The notes: a model not told the origin generated them from the letters alone. 64,000 nucleotides of DNA from Mucilaginibacter_A sp964251965 (GCA_964251965.1 CAXULQ010000006.1:62001-126000); one strand, 5' to 3'; counted from the stretch's first letter, positions 1 to 8,912 are shown. Numbers and translations: made by a program.

Positions 1-871
1 GTTCTTCTTTTATTTTTGTTCTGAAATCATCTTCATTATGAACAACATCCGGCCCGAAAACTTTATCAAAAAATTCCTGGTTTAAATCTGATTCTTCGAG
101 TCGGTTTACATTTTTTACAGTTAAACTGAAATTTGATTTTAAATCCGCAGCCGTTGCTTCATCAATTTTTAGCAAAGCTGCAACTTTCGCTGCATCGTTA
201 TTAAATGCTTTGTTTATATCGAAATTTATGGTGTCTCCCTTTTTAAGGCCAATCAAAGAACTTTTAACTTCTGCATCCGTAACCTGATCTAAACGAATAG
301 AAGTTGTATTACTGATACCATCTTCAAAAACAGAACCATCAGGAGAAAGCTGCTTCAATTCGGCATATAACACATCATCATCTGCCGATACGTCAGGATT
401 TGTCATCTTCCCATAACTTCTGCGGATGTTTTTAATACGAGCCTGTAATGTTTCGTCATCAATATTAATGACATATTGCGGGACAACATCTGACGAAGAA
501 AAATTGAGTTCAAAATCGGGTGCTATTCCCATTTCATAATTGAACTCGTAATTTTCTGTAAAATCCCAGTTAAAGTGCTTTTCGTCATCCACTTTTGGCA
601 ATGGCTGACCTAAAACTTCCAGTTGGTTATCTGTAATATAGTTATTTAAAGAATCTGAAAGCAGGTGGTTAATCTCATCAACCAAGATACTTTTACCGTA
701 CATTTTTTTGATATGGCCAGCAGGCACCATGCCCGGACGAAAACCTGGCAGTTTTGCTTTTTTTGCCTGTTCTTTTATGGCTTTTTCAACCCGTGCCTGG
801 TAATCTTCCTGGTTAATTTTAATAGTTAAAACCGAATTTAAATCGTCTATTTTTTCCTGCGTGATATCCAT
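1..871 (-). CDS. tig: Trigger factor, 5' part (gene runs off the window start)
   Basis: Ribosome-associated peptidyl-prolyl isomerase and chaperone that binds nascent chains at the exit tunnel. The visible part is the first 290 codons, from the ATG at 871. The ribosome-docking signature of the N-terminal domain, GFRPGMVP, lies at about residues 43-50 and corresponds to the GFRxGxxP motif that contacts L23. The following region is consistent with the PPIase domain and the start of the C-terminal arms. No stop is reached, so the C-terminus lies outside the window. It is separated from the upstream tRNA by a terminator, so it probably has its own promoter in the 872-891 area or is read at low level from upstream. 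Confidence 0.93.
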   Translation of the reverse strand, partial: MDITQEKIDDLNSVLTIKINQEDYQARVEKAIKEQAKKAKLPGFRPGMVPAGHIKKMYGKSILVDEINHLLSDSLNNYITDNQLEVLGQPLPKVDDEKHFNWDFTENYEFNYEMGIAPDFELNFSSSDVVPQYVINIDDETLQARIKNIRRSYGKMTNPDVSADDDVLYAELKQLSPDGSVFEDGISNTTSIRLDQVTDAEVKSSLIGLKKGDTINFDINKAFNNDAAKVAALLKIDEATAADLKSNFSLTVKNVNRLEESDLNQEFFDKVFGPDVVHNEDDFRTKIKEE

Positions 872-891
872 TTTTGAAAAGTTAACATGAT

Positions 892-929
892 AAAAAAATT
901 CCTCCGTCAATTTATAGATGACGGAGGAA
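892..929 (-). terminator. Rho-independent terminator behind tRNA-Leu
   Basis: An 11-base perfect inverted repeat (899-909 with 919-929, 9-base loop) is followed on the minus strand by a seven-base T run (892-898). It sits directly 3' of the tRNA and 5' of tig. Confidence 0.88.
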
Positions 930-935
930 AATAAG

Positions 936-1017
936 TGCGGAAGAAGGGACTCGAACCCCCACGCCGTGAAGCGCCAGATCCTAAGTCTGGTGCGGCTACC
1001 AATTACGCCACTTCCGC
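936..1017 (-). tRNA. tRNA-Leu (anticodon UAG)
   Basis: The acceptor arms GCGGAAG and CTTCCGC pair at the two ends. The anticodon stem CCAGA/TCTGG encloses loop CTTAGGA, giving anticodon TAG (reads CUA and CUG-type Leu codons). A long variable arm follows, as expected for a class II leucine tRNA, then a T arm with GGTTCGAGTCC. The 3' CCA is not encoded: the sequence after the discriminator A is CTT. Confidence 0.95.
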
Positions 1018-1036
1018 GTATTTAAATTATTTTTTG

Positions 1037-1066
1037 CAAAAGTAAGGTATTATTGCGAATAACAAA
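1037..1066 (-). promoter_or_regulatory. Bacteroidota-type promoter for tRNA-Leu
   Basis: On the minus strand, TTTG (1063-1066) is followed after 18 bases by TACTTTTG (1037-1044), a match to the Bacteroidota -33/-7 consensus. The predicted start is just upstream of the tRNA. Confidence 0.65.
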
Positions 1067-1109
1067 ATCTTCGTCAATATTTACAATGCTTTAAACAAGT
1101 GCTTATTAA

Positions 1110-1172
1110 TTTTTAGGCGATAAAAGAAGTATGGCATTTTCATTCGAATGCTTCTTTTAGCACCTATATTTA
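1110..1172. repeat. Inverted pair of the CTTCTTTTA repeat, abutting the bshA stop
   Basis: TTTTTAGGCGATAAAAGAAG starts at 1110 and continues TAT. The opposing copy ATGCTTCTTTTAGCACCTAT starts at 1148. The pair could fold into a stem of about 20 bases. The bshA stop codon (1170-1172) lies at the outer edge of the second copy. Confidence 0.85.
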
Positions 1173-2309
1173 TGCAGTTACTTTTGACCGCTCGATCACT
1201 TCGCGGTAATAATCCTCGTACAAAGGAAGAATCAGGCTTAAATCAAATTCTTTGGCGCGGGCCAAAGCGTTTTCTTTAAATTGTTTTAAACGGTCTTCAT
1301 CCTGCAAAATATAGATCGATTTTTCGGCCATTGTTTGTACATCGCCAACGGCTGTCATAAATCCGGTTACGCCATCAATATTTAATTCAGGGATGCCACC
1401 TGTGTTAGAACTTAAAACTGGTACTTTGCATGCCATTGCTTCCAGCGCAGCTAAACCAAAACTTTCTGATTCTGATGGCATTAAAAAAAGATCGGCAACG
1501 GATAAAATTTCTTCTACGGCTTCCTGCTTGCCTAAAAAACGCACATTATCGCAAACGCCTAAATCTCGGCAAAGCTGTTCGCACATTGATCTTTCCGGTC
1601 CGTCGCCAACCATTAACAGTTTAGACGGCAACTTTTTGTTTACGATGGCAAACAGTTTAATTACATCTTCCGTACGCTTTACTTTACGAAAATTAGAAGT
1701 ATGCACCAAAATTTTCTCGCCCGAAGGTGCAATCGCTTTTTTAAAATGATCTTTTGCTTTTTTGCTGAAACGTTTTAAATCGATGAAGTTTGGGATAACA
1801 CGAATTTCGTTTTCGACATCAAAAAACTTCAGTGTATCTTGCTTTAGATGGTGGGAAACGGCAGTTACGCCGTCGGATTTGTTGATGGAAAAAGTAACAA
1901 CAGGTTTATAAGTACGGTCTTTACCAACCAAAGTAATATCCGTTCCGTGCAAAGTAGTTACAAACGGAATGTGTATGCCATAAGTTTTTAAAATTTGCTG
2001 GGCCATATAAGCCGCAGAAGCATGCGGAATAGCATAATGCACATGCAGCAAATCCAGGTTTTCAAAACGCACTACATCAACCATTTTACTGGCCAAGGCA
2101 ATTTCATAAGGTGCGTAATCAAATAACGGGTATTTGGAAACAGCTACTTCGTGATAAAAAAGGTTTTCAGAAAAAAAATCCAGCCTGGCTGGCTGGTTAT
2201 AAGTTATAAAGTGTACCTGGTGACCATGATCAGCCAATGCTTTCCCTAATTCGGTGGCAACAACACCGCTGCCACCAAACGTTGGATAACATACAATACC
2301 TATTTTCAT
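1170..2309 (-). CDS. bshA: N-acetyl-alpha-D-glucosaminyl L-malate synthase
   Basis: GT4-type glycosyltransferase that joins UDP-GlcNAc and L-malate, the first step of bacillithiol synthesis, in the cytoplasm. At 379 residues it has the usual BshA length. The N-terminal Rossmann domain begins with the glycine-rich loop FGGSGVVATELG (11-22), which is typical of BshA. The C-terminal nucleotide-binding half carries the E-x7-E motif within ESESFGLAALEAMA (about 283-297). The start is an ATG with no better candidate upstream. Gene-proximal repeats sit directly after the stop. The family is well defined, so the call is firm, although other GT4 enzymes share the fold. Confidence 0.93.
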   Translation of the reverse strand: MKIGIVCYPTFGGSGVVATELGKALADHGHQVHFITYNQPARLDFFSENLFYHEVAVSKYPLFDYAPYEIALASKMVDVVRFENLDLLHVHYAIPHASAAYMAQQILKTYGIHIPFVTTLHGTDITLVGKDRTYKPVVTFSINKSDGVTAVSHHLKQDTLKFFDVENEIRVIPNFIDLKRFSKKAKDHFKKAIAPSGEKILVHTSNFRKVKRTEDVIKLFAIVNKKLPSKLLMVGDGPERSMCEQLCRDLGVCDNVRFLGKQEAVEEILSVADLFLMPSESESFGLAALEAMACKVPVLSSNTGGIPELNIDGVTGFMTAVGDVQTMAEKSIYILQDEDRLKQFKENALARAKEFDLSLILPLYEDYYREVIERSKVTA

Positions 2310-2328
2310 TAATTAAAATTATGCAATA

Positions 2329-2336
2329 CAAATCTA
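2329..2336 (-). promoter_or_regulatory. Candidate -7 element of bshA
   Basis: TAGATTTG on the minus strand fits TAnnTTTG and lies about 20 bases before the bshA ATG. The expected TTG about 19 bases further upstream is weak. Confidence 0.4.
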
Positions 2337-2374
2337 TAAGATTATCAATTGCATAAACTGTTATTTATGTAATA

Positions 2375-2842
2375 TTAAGGTTGAACTTGTGCAGGCGCTG
2401 ATTTTGCAGCATTTAACTGAGCTTGCAGTTCCTGTTGTTTTTTTTGCTTTTTGGCGATCTCTTTATTAAGGTCCTTTATTTTGCTGTTTGTGTCTTTCAC
2501 GTCCTCATTGGCATCTTTAGCATCGCCGGATTTGTTTGCTGCCTGTTTTGCTTTTTTTCTGGCTTTTCTGGTTTTATCATAATCTGCATCAGTAGCTTTT
2601 TGTGCCTGATCGCTGCTTTGCTGTGCGGCTTGTTGTGCATCCTGGGTTGCATCGGCAGCCTTCGTTTGTTCAGTCGGCAACTTGTTTTGTGCTTCTTGTA
2701 GCTTTGCTTGCAAGTCGGCAATATCCTTGGTAACGTCTGCATATTGCTTGTTTAACTTAACAGTGTCTACGTTTTTTTGGGAGAAAGCCTGTGTAGTTAA
2801 ACCTAAAACGGCAATTGACAATGCTATAATGTTTTTTTTCAT
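2375..2842 (-). CDS. Small secreted coiled-coil protein, function unknown
   Basis: 155 residues from the ATG at 2842. A longer reading from a TTG at 2869 would add nine residues before the signal peptide and is less likely. Residues 1-22 form a signal peptide (MKKNIIALSIAVLGLTTQAF) with a cleavage site near SQK. The rest is highly charged and rich in K, Q, A and D, with heptad-like stretches (DIADLQAKLQEAQNKL) that predict long coiled coils, and a Q/K-rich C-terminal third. There are no catalytic motifs. It is probably periplasmic. I do not recognise a named family. Confidence 0.7.
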   Translation of the reverse strand: MKKNIIALSIAVLGLTTQAFSQKNVDTVKLNKQYADVTKDIADLQAKLQEAQNKLPTEQTKAADATQDAQQAAQQSSDQAQKATDADYDKTRKARKKAKQAANKSGDAKDANEDVKDTNSKIKDLNKEIAKKQKKQQELQAQLNAAKSAPAQVQP

Positions 2843-2917
2843 AAGATTATATTTTTCTTGCAAGTTCAAAAACCATGCCTTTTATTTTTATTCTAAATAA
2901 AACACAGGAACAATTTC

Positions 2918-3301
2918 TTAAATACCGGTCGTAATCCACCAAGTATTACCAAAAGGATCTTTTATGCCAGCACTTCGGCCGTAACTTTGGTCCGCCGGTT
3001 CCATAACAGGCAATGCTTCGTTTATCAGTGCTTTTTTATAAACGCTGTCGCAATCATCCACGTAAATAAACATGCCGGCATTTTGGGCAGAATGGTTTTC
3101 TGTAGCATCGGCAAACATGATATAATTACCGCCGATATTTACCTCGCCATGCATCAATACCTTTTCATCGCGCATTTGCCGGTATTTTTCTTCTGCACCA
3201 AAAACGTTTTTAGTGAAATCATAAAAATCAATCGCATTATTGATAATCAAATACGGAATGATGCGTTGATAACCTGTCGGGATTTTACTTTTATCTTCCA
3301 T
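2918..3301 (-). CDS. VOC-family (glyoxalase/PhnB-like) protein
   Basis: 127 residues with the paired beta-alpha-beta-beta-beta layout of the vicinal oxygen chelate fold: IIPYLIINNAIDFYDFTKNV near the N-terminus and GIKDPFGNTWWI near the C-terminus. The motif DPFGNTWWI and the DATENHSAQNAGMFIYV segment resemble PhnB-like proteins (COG2764) more than true glyoxalase I. Candidate metal ligands (H49-type and E) are not complete enough to claim an enzyme. Cytoplasmic, no signal peptide. It stands alone between two unrelated genes on the same strand. Confidence 0.8.
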   Translation of the reverse strand: MEDKSKIPTGYQRIIPYLIINNAIDFYDFTKNVFGAEEKYRQMRDEKVLMHGEVNIGGNYIMFADATENHSAQNAGMFIYVDDCDSVYKKALINEALPVMEPADQSYGRSAGIKDPFGNTWWITTGI

Positions 3302-3387
3302 AATAATCGATTTTTTTACTCAATCTATTGATAAAGATACCTATTGAAACAATCCAATTTCAATAAAAAAATCAAAATTATTAATCC

Positions 3388-5235
3388 TCAGATACCTTTT
3401 TGTATCGCTTCATAAACTGCATCCTGTATCCTTCTGCGAATGCCAAGACTGGATAATTTATCTGTAACTTTTGGGTTTACCCGGTTAGAGAGAAAGATAT
3501 AAACCAGGTTATATTTCGGATCGACCCAAAAACAAGTGCCCGTGTAACCGGTATGCCCGTAAGTTTGATCGGAAGCCAAAACAGATGGATATTTAGTATC
3601 GCGGTTTGGATCCCAGCGGTCAAAACCTAAACCTCGACGGCTAACATCAGATTGTTTTGAAGTGAAAAGATCAACCGTTTCGGGTTTAATATATTGTGTA
3701 CTCCCGTAAGTTCCGCGGTTTAAAATCATTTGATATAAAATAGCCAGATCATTGGCGCTTGCAAACAAACCTGCGTGGCCAGACACGCCTCCAAGCAAAC
3801 CTGCACCCTGATCGTGCACGTAACCGATAAGTAATTGACGACGAAAATCTACATCATTTTCTGTTGGTATAATTTGATTTTTAGGAAAACGGTTTAAGGG
3901 TAAAAAACCAGCCGTTTGCATCCCTAAAGGCGAATAAAAATTTTGCTGTACAAAAACATTAAGCGGCGTGGCAGAAATTGTTTCTACAATTTCCTTGATA
4001 AAATACATGCTCAAATCGCTATAAACATATTTTCCCCGTGTTTTTATGGGCGATTTAAGCATATCCGGCCAGACTGTATTTTTAAAATAATCTTTTTTCA
4101 GATAAAAATGCTCGGCTACTTTTGTAGGGAAAATTGCGGATGAATCTGTACTGCGATCGGCTGCTTTCAGTTTTTCCCAAGTGATAATATCCGGAACCAT
4201 GCCCGATTGATGCGTTAAAAATTCTCTTACCTTAATATCATTTTTGTTGGTGTTGCGCGCCAAAGCCAGGTAAGTGCCGGCCGTAGAATCAAGGTTAAGC
4301 TTTCCTTCATCATAAAGCCGCATCACGTCCATGGTTGTGGCCGATACTTTTGTTACCGAAGCGAGATCGAAAATGTCCGTTAACTTATCTTTTGTAGTAT
4401 CATCATAAGTGTGGTTGCCGTAAGCTTTGTTAAAAATAACTTTACCGTTTCTGGCTACCAAAACTACGGCTCCGGGTGTTGCTTTGGCCCGGATCGCTTC
4501 TGCAACAATCGCATCAATAGCCGGGTTCATGTTGTCGGCATTAATACCTGCTTCCTCGGGGACAGAATAAGCTAAACGTGTTTGATCGGTAATAGAACCA
4601 TCGCCTTTTTTGTATTTGGTTGAAATATCGGCAACAAGTTTTTGATTTGCCGCAACGCCGCCAAACAACATTTGCGCTGCATAATTTGCTGCAACCGGCG
4701 AATTAACAGGCGACCATAACCATACTCCTTTTAGCACATCAAATTGTGTTGGTAATGTTGATGCACCAAAACAGGCAACAATCAGGTTTTTTTGCTGATC
4801 GAGTATGTTTAAAAAAGGCATTAAAGCAGGATTGCCGAGATCATTTTTATTAAGCTGAACAATAACAGTAGAATAAAATTTAAGGTCGAACAGCAAATTA
4901 CTTAACGTTTTATCTGCATCATAAATAGCGGTATTAAAGGATTGTACTTTGGTATATTTATTTAACAAACTATCAAAAACAGAAGCGTTTTCAAAACTAA
5001 AATGAACACTGGCTATTTTTTTCTGGTCGAGGTTTTTTATCGGTACTAATTGGTTCTGGTTGTTCAGCAAAACAGTAGAAATTTCGATGCTTCTTTTAGC
5101 AGTTAAAAAACCTTGGTTCTGCTGATGCGGATCAGGAACTTGGGCACAAGCCGAATTTAGGACTGTAAGCATCCATAATAATCCGACAATACAATTACGG
5201 TTAACGCTTTTGATATACATTTTCTCCGTTGACAT
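3388..5235 (-). CDS. Exported serine hydrolase, beta-lactamase fold with N-terminal GH3_C-like domain
   Basis: 615 residues. A signal sequence (about 15-31, ending at SACAQ) is followed by a stretch of roughly 45-210 that resembles the C-terminal domain of glycoside hydrolase family 3 (RSIEISTVLLNNQNQLVPIK). Residues 230-615 are a class C beta-lactamase/esterase domain with SVTK at 293-296 (nucleophile Ser and Lys), YSD at 406-408 in the YxN position, and HTG at 562-564 replacing KTG. Bacteroidota commonly encode a NagZ-like GH3 fused to this module; here the GH3 catalytic barrel is absent. An ATG at 5220 is an alternative start. It overlaps the upstream amidohydrolase gene, so the two are translationally coupled. 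Likely periplasmic action on cell-wall fragments or esters. Confidence 0.82.
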   Translation of the reverse strand: MSTEKMYIKSVNRNCIVGLLWMLTVLNSACAQVPDPHQQNQGFLTAKRSIEISTVLLNNQNQLVPIKNLDQKKIASVHFSFENASVFDSLLNKYTKVQSFNTAIYDADKTLSNLLFDLKFYSTVIVQLNKNDLGNPALMPFLNILDQQKNLIVACFGASTLPTQFDVLKGVWLWSPVNSPVAANYAAQMLFGGVAANQKLVADISTKYKKGDGSITDQTRLAYSVPEEAGINADNMNPAIDAIVAEAIRAKATPGAVVLVARNGKVIFNKAYGNHTYDDTTKDKLTDIFDLASVTKVSATTMDVMRLYDEGKLNLDSTAGTYLALARNTNKNDIKVREFLTHQSGMVPDIITWEKLKAADRSTDSSAIFPTKVAEHFYLKKDYFKNTVWPDMLKSPIKTRGKYVYSDLSMYFIKEIVETISATPLNVFVQQNFYSPLGMQTAGFLPLNRFPKNQIIPTENDVDFRRQLLIGYVHDQGAGLLGGVSGHAGLFASANDLAILYQMILNRGTYGSTQYIKPETVDLFTSKQSDVSRRGLGFDRWDPNRDTKYPSVLASDQTYGHTGYTGTCFWVDPKYNLVYIFLSNRVNPKVTDKLSSLGIRRRIQDAVYEAIQKGI

Positions 5236-6874
5236 AAGTTTTTAGCACTTTTACTTTTGGCAATTCGCTGCCTTTTATCTGCATTAAATCCTGGTCCAGC
5301 ATTATAAAATCAGCAAACTTGCCGGGTTCTATACTTCCTTTTTCATTTTCCTGGAAGTTAGCTTTTGCTGCCCAAACCGTCATTCCCCTGATCGCTTGTT
5401 CGCGTGTTAAAGCATTTTCTTTTTGGAAACCGTTTTCGGGCAATCCTTTCAAATCCTTCCGTTCCACAGCGGCATAAAACGTGTACAACGGACTGATATT
5501 TTCTACCGGAAAATCTGTTCCTAACGGCATCCAGCCGTTTTGCTGCAACAATTGCTGGTAAGCGTATGCTGTTTTTATACGTGTTTTTCCTAAACGTTGG
5601 ATTGCCCAGTTTTTATCCGAAGTGGCATGCGTTGGTTGCACAGAAGGAATAATGTTGTTCTCACCAAAATATTTAAAATCCGAAGGATCAATGATTTGAC
5701 AATGTTCAATCCGCCAGCGACGGTTATTTTTCCCTTTTAAAACTGAAGCATAAATTTTAAGCATCACGCGGTTGGCAGAATCACCGATGGCATGCGTACA
5801 CATTTGGAAACCTTTTGCAGCTAACAAATTGGCCATATCTTGAAAGTGCTGTTTCGGACTTCGTAAAAAACCGTTCCATTTGGGTTGATCAGAATACGGT
5901 TTTAACAAACATGCGCCTCTCGAACCCAAAGCACCATCCGCATAAACTTTAACCGAACTTACATTTAAACGAGGTGTTTTAATGGCGCCATTTCGAAACA
6001 AAAGATCCAGGTTTTTTTGATTATCGGAAAGCATCACGAACAAACGCATTTTTAAATCGCCGCGGTTTTGCAACTGCCGAATGGTGTTTACCAAAGCATA
6101 ATCTAAACCGCAATCGTCAACCGTAGTTAAACCAACGGCAAAACAGTTTTGCTGCGCCTGCAAAAAAGCATTTTGTGTTTGCTCATCTGTAGGTTCCGGA
6201 ATTTTATGCGTTATTAACTGAACCGCATTGTCCACCAAAATCCCGGTTAATTTACCTTTAACCGTTTCAATTTCTCCGCCTGCTATTTTTTGGTTTGGTT
6301 TGATGCCTGCAATATTTAAAGCCGCCTGATTGGCAATTGCTGCATGCCCGTCCACGCGTGTAAGCACTACCGGCCTCACCGGAAACAAAACATCCAGTTG
6401 CTGTTTGTTAGGGAACTGTTTGTTTTTCCAGCGGTTTTGGTCCCAGCCGTTGCCAATAATCCAGCCTTCCGTGTTATTTTTTGCGTAACGCTGCACCGAA
6501 TCTACAATCTCTTTCCAACTGCTAATATCTTTCAGGTTGATGGTTTGCAAACCCATTCCGTACTTGTAAAAATGGGTGTGTGCATCAATAAAACCAGGGA
6601 AAACTGCTTTTCCGCCAGCGTCCAATACTTCTTTTGCCGTGTATTTTTTTTCCAGGTCTGCCGTTTTTCCAACTGCCAGTATCTTTCCATCCTTCGCCAC
6701 AAAAGCTTCTGCAATGGTAAAATGTTGATCGACAGTATAAACCCGCGCATTTTTAACCAGCAAGTCTGCATTAGTTTCTTTTTTCTGCCCGCAAGAAAAT
6801 ACCAGTAAAAGAAGCATCAGGCAAAATGCTTCTTTTACCGCTATAAATTTTTGTTTTGTTAACGAAACATTCAT
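5201..6874 (-). CDS. Lipoprotein amidohydrolase of the YtcJ type
   Basis: 557 residues from the ATG at 6874 (a TTG at 6880 is less likely). A lipoprotein signal ends in LLLLVFSC, with the cysteine at about residue 28, so it is membrane anchored. The body matches the amidohydrolase 3 family: metal-binding HTH at about 99-101 in GFIDAHTHFYKYG, a WIIGNGWDQNRW segment, and GALGSRGA and CTHAIGD motifs for the further metal and catalytic residues, then the C-terminal GKFADFIMLD turn. Substrate unknown. Its last codons overlap the start of the next gene. The signal peptide is encoded partly by an inverted pair of the dispersed repeat (6806-6837). Confidence 0.88.
   Translation of the reverse strand: MNVSLTKQKFIAVKEAFCLMLLLLVFSCGQKKETNADLLVKNARVYTVDQHFTIAEAFVAKDGKILAVGKTADLEKKYTAKEVLDAGGKAVFPGFIDAHTHFYKYGMGLQTINLKDISSWKEIVDSVQRYAKNNTEGWIIGNGWDQNRWKNKQFPNKQQLDVLFPVRPVVLTRVDGHAAIANQAALNIAGIKPNQKIAGGEIETVKGKLTGILVDNAVQLITHKIPEPTDEQTQNAFLQAQQNCFAVGLTTVDDCGLDYALVNTIRQLQNRGDLKMRLFVMLSDNQKNLDLLFRNGAIKTPRLNVSSVKVYADGALGSRGACLLKPYSDQPKWNGFLRSPKQHFQDMANLLAAKGFQMCTHAIGDSANRVMLKIYASVLKGKNNRRWRIEHCQIIDPSDFKYFGENNIIPSVQPTHATSDKNWAIQRLGKTRIKTAYAYQQLLQQNGWMPLGTDFPVENISPLYTFYAAVERKDLKGLPENGFQKENALTREQAIRGMTVWAAKANFQENEKGSIEPGKFADFIMLDQDLMQIKGSELPKVKVLKTYVNGENVYQKR
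6806..6837. repeat. Inverted repeat pair inside the signal peptide of the amidohydrolase
   Basis: TAAAAGAAGCAT (6806-6817) and ATGCTTCTTTTA (6826-6837) are exact inverted copies separated by 8 bases. The hairpin is in frame and encodes VKEAFCLMLLLL of the lipoprotein signal. Confidence 0.9.
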
Positions 6875-7052
6875 GTTCAATTTATAGGTTAAGTTTTCAA
6901 ATAGCTGCCGGTAAATGTTTCATCAGAATTAGCAAAAACATTTGTCATTCTAACATAAATAAAATTTGCCAAAGCTACATCTACGCAGCAAAACCGCGAA
7001 GTTATGCGATCAATTTTTTAATTTAGCACCGAAAAAGATTTGAGCAAGATTA

Positions 7053-8912
7053 ATGTCTGATATTATCCGCCTTTTGCCTGATGCCGTTGCCAACCAAATT
7101 GCTGCAGGCGAAGTGGTTCAACGTCCGGCATCGGCCGTAAAAGAATTACTGGAAAACGCCATAGATTCTGGTGCCGATAAAATCCAACTGATTATAAAAG
7201 AAGCCGGAAAAGCGCTAATCCAGGTAATCGATAACGGCTGCGGCATGAGTTTTACCGATGCCAGAATGTGTTTTGAAAGGCATGCAACCTCAAAAATAAA
7301 AAAAGCTGAAGATCTTTTTGCGATCAGGACAATGGGTTTTCGCGGAGAAGCAATGGCTTCCATTGCTGCCATTGCGCAAGTCGAACTGAAAACACGCCGC
7401 CACGAAGATGAGCTGGGCACCAAAATTTGCATAGAAGCATCAGAAATTATTAGCCAGGAACCTTGCGCTACTGCCGCCGGAACTTCTGTTTGCATCAAAA
7501 ATTTGTTTTATAATACACCTGCGCGCCGTAATTTTTTAAAAGGAAATTCGATAGAAACACGCCATATTATTGATGAATTTCAGCGCGTGGCTTTGGCTAA
7601 TCCACAAGTATTTTTTACGCTGCACCACGACGGGCAGGAAGTTTTTCATCTGCCTGCTGCTTCTTTAAAACAACGCATTGTTCATCTGTTCGGTAACAAT
7701 TACAATCAAAAATTAGTGCCGGTTCAGGAAGATACTTCTATTATCAAATTAGAAGGTTTTGTAGGAAAACCAGCGTTTGCGCGTAAAACACGCGGCGAGC
7801 AATTCTTTTTTGTAAACAACCGTTTTATCCGCGATAATTATTTAAACCACGCCGTTTCTTCGGCTTTTCAGGAATTGTTGCAGGATGATAGTTTTCCGTT
7901 GTATGTGCTTTTTATCAGCATTGATCCGAGTAAAATTGACATCAACGTTCATCCCACAAAAACAGAAATAAAATACCAGGACGACAAAGCAATTTATGCC
8001 ATTATCCGTTCGGCTGTAAAACGTTCTTTAGGCCAGTATAATATTACGCCTTCACTTGATTTTAACCAGGAAACCGGTTTTGACCAGATGATTAGCCATA
8101 AACCTTTTGACCAGGTTGTTCCGCCAGACATCAGTTTTAACCCTGATTTCAATCCTTTTTTTAATGAGGTAAAAACAGCATCAAACACTTCTGTTTTACG
8201 TGATACTGCCGAAAGAAGAAAACCGGATTTTGTTCAAAACTGGGATACTTTATATGCGATAACCCAAGGAAAAATTACAGAGCAACAGGAAATTGAGACG
8301 CAGCAACGCGAGGTTTTGGTAGATAACCGCCAACTTGTAAAATCCAACGAAAGGCAATTGTTTCAGATCCATAACCGGTTTATTTTATCGCAAATTAAAT
8401 CGGGTTTTATGTTGATTGATCAGCAAGCCGCACACGAAAGGATTTTGTATGAACGGTTTTTGCTTCAATTGGAAAACCATTCCGGCGTTAGCCAGCAAAC
8501 TTTGTTCCCGCAAAGTATCAGCATGAGTACTTCGGATTTTGAACTGCTAAAAAGCTTGCTGAACGATGTACGCGCTTTAGGTTTTGATATCCGCGAGTTT
8601 GGTAAAAACACAGTAATTGTAGAAGGAATTCCGGCAGAACTGACCAAAGCAAGCGAAAACGAAATGCTGGAGAAACTGCTGGAAGGTTTCAAAAATAACC
8701 AGTCGGCTTTAAAATTAAGCAAACACGACAACTTAGCCCGAACGCTGGCCAAAAATGCAGCGGTAAAACCGGGAACGCGTTTTTTACTGGAAGAAATGAA
8801 CCAGTTGATCGACCAGCTTTTTGCCTGCCAGATGCCAAACGTTTCGCTTAGCGGCAAACCCGTTATTATTACTTATACTTTAGAAGAACTTTTTCAAAAA
8901 TTTGATCGATAA
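7053..8912 (+). CDS. mutL: DNA mismatch repair protein MutL
   Basis: 619 residues. The N-terminal GHKL ATPase has ELLENAIDSGAD, the DNGCGM loop and TMGFRGEA; the S5-like domain includes VNVHPTK-type INVHPTKTEIKY. The C-terminal dimerisation domain starts after a Q/E-rich linker. The endonuclease motif DQHA-x2-E-x4-E appears as DQQAAHERILYE (456-467), with the His replaced by Gln. The downstream metal-site motifs that normally read ACxxA and CPHGRP are AKNAA and SLSGKP. The stop codon is supplied by a copy of the dispersed repeat. First gene of a plus-strand run (mutL, two rhomboids, EEP, cysS) with short spacers. Confidence 0.95.
   Translation: MSDIIRLLPDAVANQIAAGEVVQRPASAVKELLENAIDSGADKIQLIIKEAGKALIQVIDNGCGMSFTDARMCFERHATSKIKKAEDLFAIRTMGFRGEAMASIAAIAQVELKTRRHEDELGTKICIEASEIISQEPCATAAGTSVCIKNLFYNTPARRNFLKGNSIETRHIIDEFQRVALANPQVFFTLHHDGQEVFHLPAASLKQRIVHLFGNNYNQKLVPVQEDTSIIKLEGFVGKPAFARKTRGEQFFFVNNRFIRDNYLNHAVSSAFQELLQDDSFPLYVLFISIDPSKIDINVHPTKTEIKYQDDKAIYAIIRSAVKRSLGQYNITPSLDFNQETGFDQMISHKPFDQVVPPDISFNPDFNPFFNEVKTASNTSVLRDTAERRKPDFVQNWDTLYAITQGKITEQQEIETQQREVLVDNRQLVKSNERQLFQIHNRFILSQIKSGFMLIDQQAAHERILYERFLLQLENHSGVSQQTLFPQSISMSTSDFELLKSLLNDVRALGFDIREFGKNTVIVEGIPAELTKASENEMLEKLLEGFKNNQSALKLSKHDNLARTLAKNAAVKPGTRFLLEEMNQLIDQLFACQMPNVSLSGKPVIITYTLEELFQKFDR

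Noticed and set aside
1393..1749. Plus-strand ORF within bshA, and similar long ORFs opposite mutL, dnaK, infB and ribosomal genes
   Set aside because: They lie antisense to clearly conserved genes and encode low-complexity or cysteine/serine-rich shadows with no family resemblance.
3342..3365. TATTGAAA/TTTCAATA hairpin as a terminator for the serine hydrolase gene
   Set aside because: The T run is on the wrong side for the minus strand, so it would not terminate that transcript.
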